From an uncultured Ruminiclostridium sp. (GTDB taxonomy: Bacteria > Bacillota > Clostridia > Oscillospirales > Ruminococcaceae), in assembly GCA_934462775.1 (NCBI GenBank), contig CAKSIR010000043.1:1-15719 (forward strand): 15,719 bases of DNA. Reading direction: 5' to 3'. Both the position numbers and the translations under genes were made by a program. Under the pieces are notes generated by a model. That model had not been told where the DNA came from. It worked only from the letters and a program-made list of their open reading frames with translations, and did not search any database. Of this stretch, positions 1 to 5,503 are shown one piece after another (positions within the stretch are counted from its first letter, which is position 1; each line of letters opens with the position of its first letter).

Positions 1-31
1 CCCGCTGCTCTGAGTAGCAGCGGGATTTTTT
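1..31 (+). terminator. Rho-independent terminator of an off-window rightward gene
   Basis: A perfect 9-bp stem pairs 1-9 with 16-24 around a 6-nt loop and is followed at once by a T-rich tail (25-31). This is a textbook intrinsic terminator for rightward transcription. The gene it serves ends to the left of the window. On the opposite strand the hairpin is preceded, not followed, by the T-run equivalent, so leftward termination cannot be judged without the left flank. Confidence 0.9.
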
Positions 32-228
32 ATAAGTAATTCTGAATTTTCACGCCGTAATTTCACTGTAAATTTCAACATATTGTCGGTTTTCAACAAC
101 TGTCTAGCCAACAGGCTGTCTTGCTTACATTTTATCAGACGCTGTCATCATAGATTACTTGTTTTTGCGGCATTACGCCTATATTCATGTCCGCATATTG
201 CGGAATCGTGATTTCAATGACAATACAT

Positions 229-257
229 ATTGTACCACAACTTTTGAAAAAAATCAA
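229..257 (-). promoter_or_regulatory. Leftward sigma-A-type promoter
   Basis: Read on the minus strand, TTGATT (257-252) is followed after exactly 17 bp by TACAAT (234-229), a good vegetative promoter. The -10 overlaps a perfect dyad ACAATA-CA-TATTGT at 220-233. Transcription would start near 222 and run left towards the window edge. No gene with a ribosome binding site lies downstream within the window, so it may drive a leftward gene beyond the edge, a small RNA, or an antisense transcript to the rightward gene that ends at position 1. Confidence 0.45.
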
Positions 258-318
258 GAGGTATTTTGTGGAACTTACAAAAATTCCTGCCCAAAAACAC
301 TATTCTTAAAGAATTATG

Positions 319-397
319 TTGTTATAACAATTAAACATAGTCAACCTTACATATTTGTAAGGTTAAACGGCAGAATGTAAGGTTAAATTAAGGTAAC
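319..397. promoter_or_regulatory. Cluster of operator-like repeats
   Basis: Three kinds of symmetry occur within 80 bp. First, a perfect 12-bp palindrome TTGTTATAACAA at 319-330. Second, a perfect 9-4-9 dyad with arms AACCTTACA (343-351) and TGTAAGGTT (356-364). Third, an exact direct repeat TGTAAGGTTAAA at 356-367 and 376-387, spaced 20 bp (about two helical turns), with a related TTAAGGTAAC at 388-397. Together they lie between the leftward promoter (229-257) and the rightward -10 (414-419). Repeated half-sites on one helix face suggest binding of a dimeric regulator; its identity cannot be read from the sequence. Confidence 0.55.
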
Positions 398-419
398 TTA
401 TTTACATTTATGTTACAAT
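388..419 (+). promoter_or_regulatory. Rightward extended -10 promoter, weak -35
   Basis: TGTTACAAT (411-419) is an extended -10 element (TG-n-TACAAT). The -35 region is poor: the hexamer at 17 bp is AGGTAA (391-396), and the better-looking TTAAGG (388-393) is 20 bp away. The adjacent TGTAAGGTTAAA repeats end next to this -35 region, which fits an activator-dependent promoter. The predicted start, near 426, falls at the base of the first hairpin of the candidate small RNA. Confidence 0.45.
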
Positions 420-425
420 TAAAAG

Positions 426-546
426 CGTGGAAACTTCACCACTTTCCACTCACTGCCGAAAGGCAGATTTACCACATTTTTTCTCTCCCCACAATATAAT
501 AAATTTATATTGCCGAAAAAGCCGGGTTTCACCACCCCGGCTTTTT
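426..546 (+). ncRNA. Candidate structured small RNA, about 120 nt
   Basis: Between an extended -10 element (411-419) and a strong terminator (516-546) there is no start codon with a ribosome binding site, but there is ordered structure. Hairpin 1 pairs GTGGAAA (427-433) with TTTCCAC (443-449). Hairpin 2 pairs CTGCC (453-457) with GGCAG (462-466) and closes with a GAAA tetraloop. A C/U-rich unpaired linker follows (467-515), then the terminator. The octamer TTCACCAC is exposed in the loop of hairpin 1 (435-442) and in the terminator loop (528-535), and TTTACCAC sits in the linker (468-475). Repeated C-rich exposed motifs are a habit of Gram-positive regulatory RNAs. I do not recognise a named family. 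It could instead be the leader or trailer of a lost gene. Confidence 0.42.
516..546. terminator. Rho-independent terminator, bidirectional
   Basis: AAAAAGCCGGG (516-526) pairs perfectly with CCCGGCTTTTT (536-546) around a 9-nt loop. The GC-rich core flanked by A and T runs works on either strand. Rightward it would end the candidate small RNA transcript and insulate dpaA from upstream readthrough. Confidence 0.88.
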
Positions 547-553
547 CATTTAT

Positions 554-582
554 CACAAAAAGCTGTTCAAAATCATATTATA
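554..582 (+). promoter_or_regulatory. Sigma-K-like mother-cell promoter of dpaAB
   Basis: CACA (554-557) is followed after 16 bp by CATATTATA (574-582). This matches the sigma-K pattern described in Bacillus subtilis, an AC-containing -35 about 16 bp from CATAnnnTA. The B. subtilis counterpart operon spoVF is itself a sigma-K target, which supports the assignment. The predicted start is near 590, giving a leader of about 28 nt. A sigma-E -35 (ATA type) is not visible at the proper distance, and there is no competing sigma-A match. Confidence 0.65.
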
Positions 583-617
583 ATCAAGAATGTAAGACCT
601 GATGAAAGGATGATTAT

Positions 618-1493
618 ATGAACAGCTTTATTTTTTTAGGCGGTGACCTGAGAATGATATATGCTGCAAAACGGCTCAACAAGGAATACAGGTGCATGGC
701 TTACGGCTTTGAAAACATTGAAATCCCATGCGAGTTCCCTATCCTCCGAACAGCCGTAAAAGCGGACTGCATCGTTCTTCCGCTGCCTCTGACCGTTGAC
801 GGGGAAACCGTCAGCTCGCCATACTCAGCAAAGCCTATTCCCATCGATATAATCCCCGAATTTGCCGCAGACAATGCCGTTATTTTCACGGGGAAGGAAT
901 GTCCTGCGCTGATTCAGCTGTGCGCAGAACGGGGCTACACTCTCATTGACTATTTTTGCAGGGAGGAGCTGCAGGTAATGAATGCCGTTCCCACCGCCGA
1001 GGGCGCAATTGAGATAGCTCTGCGCGAAATGGCGTCCACCATTGCAGGCTCGTCTGTGCTTGTTACGGGATACGGCAGAATCAGCAGAGCGCTTGTTCCG
1101 CGCTTCAAGGCGCTGGGAGCCGATGTGACCGTCTGTGCGCGCAGATGCGAGCAGCTTGCATGGGCTGAGGCAGAGGGCTGCAAAACCGTTTCTCTCATTG
1201 ATAAAAACAAGCTTGAGGAGCGTCTGCCGCAGTTCGACATTGTACTTAACACCGTACCCGCGCGGATATTCGGTAGGGAACGGCTGCTGCTGCTAAAAAA
1301 GGACTGCCTGATTATCGACCTTGCGTCAAAAACGGGAATTGACGACATGGAGCTTGCAAAAAACGTGGGAGTTCGCGTAATCTGGGCGCTTTCCCTGCCC
1401 GGCAAAACCGCTCCCGTTACGGCAGGCGAAATAATCGCCTCAACAATCCGCAACATTATCAGCGAGAAAGGAGGCAGCGGAAATGAGCGATAA
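618..1493 (+). CDS. dpaA: Dipicolinate synthase subunit A
   Basis: This is the 291-residue oxidoreductase-like subunit of dipicolinate synthase (SpoVFA family; the B. subtilis protein is about the same length). With DpaB it converts the product of 4-hydroxy-tetrahydrodipicolinate synthase, a lysine-pathway intermediate, to pyridine-2,6-dicarboxylate in the mother cell; the product accumulates in the spore core and gives heat resistance. The fold signature is a Rossmann nucleotide-binding segment at residues 147-175 (VLVTGYGRISRAL then VTVCAR), preceded by the family's N-terminal domain (MNSFIFLGGDLRM) and followed by the conserved C-terminal stretch LPGKTAPVTAG at 260-270. The start is supported by GAAAGGA (604-610), 7 nt before ATG. 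It overlaps dpaB by 11 bp, implying translational coupling. It is preceded by a sigma-K-like promoter. No lysine-pathway gene adjoins it here, unlike the longer Bacillus operon. Confidence 0.95.
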   Translation: MNSFIFLGGDLRMIYAAKRLNKEYRCMAYGFENIEIPCEFPILRTAVKADCIVLPLPLTVDGETVSSPYSAKPIPIDIIPEFAADNAVIFTGKECPALIQLCAERGYTLIDYFCREELQVMNAVPTAEGAIEIALREMASTIAGSSVLVTGYGRISRALVPRFKALGADVTVCARRCEQLAWAEAEGCKTVSLIDKNKLEERLPQFDIVLNTVPARIFGRERLLLLKKDCLIIDLASKTGIDDMELAKNVGVRVIWALSLPGKTAPVTAGEIIASTIRNIISEKGGSGNER

Positions 1494-2058
1494 CCTTAAA
1501 ATAGGCTTTGCAATGTGCGGCTCCTTCTGCACGTTCAGCCGTGCGTTTGAAGTGCTTGAGCGGCTGAAATTCAGCGGCGCGGACATATACCCGATAATGT
1601 CCTTCAACGCCTACGGAATTAACACCCGATTCGGCAGCGCAAAAGCCCATATCGACCGCCTTGAATCTACAACGGGACACAAAGTGATACACACCATTGA
1701 GGACGCGGAGCCTGTGGGACCAAAGAAGATGTTTGACGTGCTGCTTGTGGTAAACTGCACGGGAAATACCCTTGCAAAGCTTGCAAACTCCATTACCGAC
1801 ACGCCAGTCACAATGGCGGTCAAGAGCCACATAAGAAATGCGCGCCCGGTGGTGCTTTCCATCGCCACCAATGACGCGCTGGCAGGGTCGGGAAAAAACA
1901 TTGCCGCCCTGATGAACTTCAAAAACTATTTCTTTGTACCAATGAGGCAGGACGACGCCGAAAAAAAGCCCACCTCTCTCATGGCTGATTTTGACCGCAC
2001 CGAGGACGCAATAATCGCCGCCTTGGACGGAAAGCAGCTGCAGCCTATTCTGGTTTAA
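1483..2058 (+). CDS. dpaB: Dipicolinate synthase subunit B
   Basis: This 191-residue flavoprotein-like subunit (SpoVFB family, slightly shorter than the roughly 200-residue Bacillus protein) partners DpaA in making dipicolinic acid. Recognisable family segments are the N-terminal KIGFAMCGSFCTF (residues 6-18), NCTGNTLAKLANSITDTPVT (91-110), ATNDALAGSGKNI (128-140) and the C-terminal VPMRQDDAEKKPTSLMADF (152-170). The GxFC and CTGNT segments fit the flavoprotein-type nucleotide-binding fold of the family; I infer the fold from similarity, not from a structure. A near-perfect AAAGGAGG (1467-1474) lies 8 nt before ATG, inside the end of dpaA. There is no terminator directly behind it: its TAA overlaps the stop codon of the opposing small gene. 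The transcript would probably run to the hairpin at 2343-2380, antisense to that gene. Confidence 0.95.
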   Translation: MSDNLKIGFAMCGSFCTFSRAFEVLERLKFSGADIYPIMSFNAYGINTRFGSAKAHIDRLESTTGHKVIHTIEDAEPVGPKKMFDVLLVVNCTGNTLAKLANSITDTPVTMAVKSHIRNARPVVLSIATNDALAGSGKNIAALMNFKNYFFVPMRQDDAEKKPTSLMADFDRTEDAIIAALDGKQLQPILV

Positions 2059-2249
2059 TATCCGCCTTTTGCCAGCGAATCAACAAAGCGCTGCATTTCC
2101 TTTTTTGAGCCAATCTCATGGGTATGCTCGATTATCTCGCGCTTATGAGCGGGAGTAAGGCTTGAAAAGTAAGCCATTGCCTCAGTGTTTCGCGCAAGAG
2201 CCATTCCAAGCCCCATAGGCATTTCAACTTTGTCATCAAATATATCCAT
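2055..2249 (-). CDS. Small 64-residue protein resembling the YdeI/OmdA C-terminal domain
   Basis: A complete small gene with AAAAGGAG (2268-2261) 11 nt before ATG. The product is soluble, acidic at the N-terminus and helical, with the pattern ALARNTEAMAYFSSLTPAHK then a helix ending in FVDSL. This resembles the short helical module found at the C-terminus of YdeI/OmdA-type (bacteriocin-protection associated) proteins, in which an 'F..L....r' helix is followed by a basic one. The typical AK..ETR motif of that module is replaced here by IGSKKEM, so the match is partial and the function unknown. It converges on dpaB with overlapping stop codons (TTAA, 2055-2058). A late sporulation transcript from dpaAB would be antisense to it. 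Position next to dpaAB alone does not make it a sporulation protein. Confidence 0.75.
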   Translation of the reverse strand: MDIFDDKVEMPMGLGMALARNTEAMAYFSSLTPAHKREIIEHTHEIGSKKEMQRFVDSLAKGGY

Positions 2250-2307
2250 TTTGTATAATTCTCCTTTTGTATTACATTTTGGATATATTTTTACACGTTC
2301 TGACGGA

Positions 2308-2334
2308 TTTATACAAACATTTTGTTCATATCAA
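2308..2334 (-). promoter_or_regulatory. Weak promoter candidate for the 64-residue gene
   Basis: On the minus strand TTGATA (2334-2329) and TATAAA (2313-2308) are good hexamers, but the spacer is only 15 bp. An inverted repeat ACAAA-CAT-TTTGT (2313-2325) fills the spacer, so a short-spacer, regulator-dependent promoter is possible. A promoter is needed somewhere here because a terminator lies immediately upstream (2337-2386). Confidence 0.3.
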
Positions 2335-2336
2335 AA

Positions 2337-2386
2337 GCAAAAATGAACAGCCATGCCGACTTACAGACAAGGCTGTTCATGTTTTT
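2337..2386. terminator. Bidirectional terminator between the HD-GYP gene and the small gene
   Basis: ATGAACAGCC (2343-2352) pairs perfectly with GGCTGTTCAT (2371-2380) around an 18-nt loop. On the minus strand the stem is followed by five T (2342-2338), closing the HD-GYP gene, whose stop codon is about 20 bp upstream. On the plus strand it is followed by GTTTTT (2381-2386), so it is also the first plausible end for the dpaAB transcript. Confidence 0.8.
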
Positions 2387-2400
2387 GTATTATGTGAACG

Positions 2401-5400
2401 CTATTCAATATGGTAAATATCACCAATATCGGGTATTGCGTTTATATCCTCCACCACTGTCGAGAAGTAATCCTCCTCGATCATCTTGATTACTATATCC
2501 GCAATCATCGGGTCAAACTGCGAGCCGCGGCACTTATGGAACTCCGACAGAATCAGATTTTTCGGCAGCCCGTCACGGTAAGCTCTCCTTGACGCCATTG
2601 CGTCGTAGGAATCCGCCGCGCAGATAATTCGCGCCTCCAGACAAATTTCATCGCCCTTAAGGCCGTTAGGGTAGCCCTTGCCGTCATAGCGCTCGTGGTG
2701 GTCCCTTGCACCTATGGCGGCGTTTGGAATGGCGGTAAAGCCTTTGAGAATTTCATAGCCAATCTGCGAATGAGTCTTGATAACCGCGTATTCCTCATCG
2801 GTAAGCTTTGATTTTTTGTTGAGAATTTCAAGTGGAATACCGATTTTTCCAATGTCGTGCAGCAATCCCATGAAGTATATGTTCTCCACGAACTCCTTGC
2901 TTTGCTTCATTCTGCGGGCTATTTCCGCTGAGTAAATGGCAACGCGCACCGAATGACCGCGGGTATAGCTGTCCTTGGCGTCGATAGTGTTTGCAATGGT
3001 CGTAACCGCTTCCATAGTGATTTTGCGGTATTCGAGCTGCTTCTTTTTATGAACCCGCTGAACAATACGGAATGTTATCACCGTGCAGGCGGCGCCCATT
3101 ACGGCAAATCCCAAAAACAGCAGCGGAAGGAACCACGCTTCCTCATAGACTGCCGGTTCCTTGTTTATTTGAACGGAAGCCGTGCCGCCGTAGTTTCCTT
3201 TGCCGTCGGTTGTGCGGATAGTGAAGGTGTAATTTCCCCCGCTCAGGTTTGTGTAGGAAACAGGCGAACTGCGGAACTTACTCAGCTTTTCCACAACAGG
3301 CTCTTTTTCCAGCCCTTTAAGCTGATACTCAACCAGAATGTCATCGTCAAGCCCAAAAGCAAGCACCACCGCGTCAATAGTCACACGGAGCGACTTTGAA
3401 TCTACGGTTATAGGCTTGTATTTTCCGCTGCCCATTTCCTCGCCGTCAACGCTGACGCTGTTTATTGCGGATTCAGGCAGGAAAGGCACCTCATCGTCGG
3501 AAATGTCGGTCTTGACAATATTTATGCCGCCTGAGCAGCAAATCCAAAAATCGCCGTCGTCTGTTATCATGTTCCACGCGTTTGAAGCGATGTTGGAGGA
3601 AAATCCCTTGGACTTGCCGATAACCTCAGGGGTAAACTCGCCGAAAATTTCATCGTAATTTATTATGTAAATTTCGTTTTCGGTCAGCAGCCATACTCGG
3701 CTGTCATCGGTTATCCTTATGTCGAGAATACTTGAATTGTCAAAGGAGGCAAGGTTTTTTATCTGAAAATCGTCGGTAATATAGTCAAGACCGGCGCCCG
3801 TACCGACAAACATACCGCCGCCTCTTTCGTCGGGACACAGCCTTAAAATTACGTCCCCCGAAAGTCCGTCCGCAGAGGAGATATGAATAAGCTGGTCTTT
3901 GGCTGCGGCGTAAATTCCGTTTCCGTCGGTTGCAACGAACAGGCAGCCGTTATCATCTTCGGCGACAGCCAGCACAAAGGTTTCGGGAAACAGCATATAA
4001 TTGCTGTTTATCTGCGCAAGGTCGGTGTTTGCAAGCACTCTGCCGTCCCAAATAAAGCTGATTCCGTCAGTAGTTCCAACTACCATAACGCCGCTTGCAA
4101 GCTCCTCAAAGCATCTGGCTTTATTGCCGATAAGTCCGTTTTTGCGGCTGAAACGGGAGTAGGAGCTGTTTTCGCCGTTATAGCGGAATACGCCATCGCT
4201 GTAAGTCGCAATCCACAACTGATTGCTGCTGTCAACATACAGCGAACGCACTCTTGCGCTGCCTATTTCGCCGGTAAGCTCATTGTGTATTTGATTGCCG
4301 TCAACATCTACAATGGTCAGACCGCTGTCGGTACCGATGTAAATTTCTCCGTAATACTCCGTAACGGCGTTTACGGGGGTAGTTTCAAGGTTGTTTGCAA
4401 AGAAGTAATCGGTGCAGACGCTTTTCGTAAGCTCAATGACGCCGTATGCCGTCGAGGAAATCCAATAGTTGCCCTCATAATCGGCAAACATATTATTTAC
4501 AGCCGATTTAATGGCAAGTCCGTCAACCGCCGTAAAATTCATGCCGCTGTCGAAATAGCCAATGCCGTTCTGGCAGCAAACCCAGGTTTTTTCGGAATCG
4601 TTGACATCAGGATATATTTTATATATGTTCGTTCTGTTTGGAGTAAGGTATTTTTCAACGGATACTTTCTTGTTTTCGGTGTCAATGAAAGCCTTGATAA
4701 CAATGTCCTCCGCCGTACCCAGCAGAACGGTTTTTTCGTCTATTGCACACACGTCTGTCAGCTCGTATTTGCCAAGTCCGCCCATTTTGGAGCAATCCCA
4801 AAAAGTCCTGTCAACGTCGCAGAAATAGAACTGTCCTGCGTTGCTGACTGCGTATATATTGCCCGCCTCGTCAATATCAAGACTGACAACGTACAGCTCC
4901 GCCGCCCGTTTATCCTTCGGCTTCCTGATTTCATCGGCGGGACTTATAAGGAAAAGGCCGTCGGAGGAGCCGCAGATTATGTTTCCGTCCTTGTCCTCGG
5001 CAATTGCGCGGATCGAGTTCGAACATATGCCGCTGTCGGTATTGTAAACAGTGAATTTGCCGTGATTATAGAGAATCACGCCGTCGTCGTTGGTGCCTAT
5101 CCACAGCCGTTTTCTGCTGTCCTCAAAAAGGACGCGGACGCTGTTTCCCGTAAAGCCCTCTTTTTCGCCGAAGGTGACGAAGCTTGTGCCGTCAAATCTG
5201 GTAAGCCCCTTATAAGTGCCGATCCAGATATAGCCGTCGCTTGTCTGCGTCATGGCGTTGATTTCGCAGGAGGGCAGACCGTTGCTGTCGTTGTAGGTTA
5301 TCTGCCTGTAGCCTGCAAGAAACTGATATTCGTCTATGTAGGCGTACGAATGTAGGCTGAAAAAACAAGCGGCGCAGACAAGAGCCGCCAACGTCATAAG

Positions 5401-5421
5401 AACGCAAAGCCTTCTCTTCAT
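2401..5421 (-). CDS. Membrane sensor with beta-propeller, Y_Y_Y and HD-GYP cyclic-di-GMP phosphodiesterase domains
   Basis: This is a 1006-residue membrane protein. Residues 1-27 form a signal peptide or anchor. Residues about 35-640 contain repeated Reg_prop units (SDGYIWIGTYKGLTRFDG and variants at regular intervals), building an external beta-propeller sensor as in hybrid two-component receptors. A Y_Y_Y immunoglobulin-like domain follows (about 690-755, with ending GGNYTFTIRTTDGKGNYGG), then one membrane helix (about 764-788) and a cytoplasmic HD-GYP domain (about 800-985). All expected metal and signature residues are present: GHSVR, LLHDIGKIGIP (H855, D856), KTHSQIG, HHERYDGKGYP (908-918) and AADSYDAM. 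An active phosphodiesterase that degrades cyclic-di-GMP in response to an external ligand is therefore expected. I chose ATG at 5421 because GAGGAG (5435-5430) lies 8 nt before it; the upstream in-frame GTG overlaps this site. It has its own promoter at 5457-5485. The ligand is unknown. Confidence 0.93.
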   Translation of the reverse strand: MKRRLCVLMTLAALVCAACFFSLHSYAYIDEYQFLAGYRQITYNDSNGLPSCEINAMTQTSDGYIWIGTYKGLTRFDGTSFVTFGEKEGFTGNSVRVLFEDSRKRLWIGTNDDGVILYNHGKFTVYNTDSGICSNSIRAIAEDKDGNIICGSSDGLFLISPADEIRKPKDKRAAELYVVSLDIDEAGNIYAVSNAGQFYFCDVDRTFWDCSKMGGLGKYELTDVCAIDEKTVLLGTAEDIVIKAFIDTENKKVSVEKYLTPNRTNIYKIYPDVNDSEKTWVCCQNGIGYFDSGMNFTAVDGLAIKSAVNNMFADYEGNYWISSTAYGVIELTKSVCTDYFFANNLETTPVNAVTEYYGEIYIGTDSGLTIVDVDGNQIHNELTGEIGSARVRSLYVDSSNQLWIATYSDGVFRYNGENSSYSRFSRKNGLIGNKARCFEELASGVMVVGTTDGISFIWDGRVLANTDLAQINSNYMLFPETFVLAVAEDDNGCLFVATDGNGIYAAAKDQLIHISSADGLSGDVILRLCPDERGGGMFVGTGAGLDYITDDFQIKNLASFDNSSILDIRITDDSRVWLLTENEIYIINYDEIFGEFTPEVIGKSKGFSSNIASNAWNMITDDGDFWICCSGGINIVKTDISDDEVPFLPESAINSVSVDGEEMGSGKYKPITVDSKSLRVTIDAVVLAFGLDDDILVEYQLKGLEKEPVVEKLSKFRSSPVSYTNLSGGNYTFTIRTTDGKGNYGGTASVQINKEPAVYEEAWFLPLLFLGFAVMGAACTVITFRIVQRVHKKKQLEYRKITMEAVTTIANTIDAKDSYTRGHSVRVAIYSAEIARRMKQSKEFVENIYFMGLLHDIGKIGIPLEILNKKSKLTDEEYAVIKTHSQIGYEILKGFTAIPNAAIGARDHHERYDGKGYPNGLKGDEICLEARIICAADSYDAMASRRAYRDGLPKNLILSEFHKCRGSQFDPMIADIVIKMIEEDYFSTVVEDINAIPDIGDIYHIE

Positions 5422-5456
5422 CTGCACCACTCCTCGCTTAAATCAAATACAAATAA

Positions 5457-5485
5457 ATTATACTATATGGGTGACGCTATTTCAA
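5457..5485 (-). promoter_or_regulatory. Sigma-A promoter of the HD-GYP sensor gene
   Basis: On the minus strand TTGAAA (5485-5480) and a perfect TATAAT (5462-5457) are separated by exactly 17 bp. The predicted start is near 5450, about 29 nt before the ATG. I see no terminator between the pcrA stop codon (5504) and this promoter, so some readthrough from pcrA is possible. Confidence 0.85.
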
Positions 5486-5503
5486 TAGGTTTTCCGCTAT
5501 TTG

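Larger units (their letters stand above)
32..617. other. Intergenic region without a convincing protein gene
   Basis: Nearly 600 bases separate the left-edge terminator from dpaA. The short open frames here (159-380 starting at TTG, 427-621 starting at GTG) have no ribosome binding site and no recognisable domain. About 32-220 is AT-rich with only short inverted repeats (CCGCA-TAT-TGCGG at 191-203, AGCC/GGCT at 106-117). From 220 to 617 the density of signals rises: leftward promoter, palindrome, dyad with direct repeats, rightward extended -10, two short hairpins, a terminator and a sporulation-type promoter. These are listed separately. Confidence 0.75.

Noticed and set aside
136..189. Leftward peptide of 17 codons (MNIGVMPQKQVIYDDSV) downstream of the leftward promoter
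   Set aside because: No ribosome binding site precedes its ATG; such short frames are expected by chance.
159..380. Open frame of 73 codons before dpaA
   Set aside because: Starts at TTG without a ribosome binding site, has no recognisable domain, and runs across the leftward promoter and operator-like repeats.
427..621. Open frame of 64 codons overlapping the dpaA start
   Set aside because: Starts at GTG with no ribosome binding site, spans two hairpins, a strong terminator and the sigma-K-like promoter, and its composition is not protein-like.
3883..5355. Long plus-strand open frame (490 codons) opposite the HD-GYP sensor gene
   Set aside because: It is a shadow of the minus-strand gene: the product lacks domains, has no start signal, and the minus-strand frame encodes clear propeller repeats.
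5422..5430. Upstream GTG start for the HD-GYP sensor
   Set aside because: It overlaps the GAGGAG ribosome binding site, which is placed 8 nt before the ATG at 5421.
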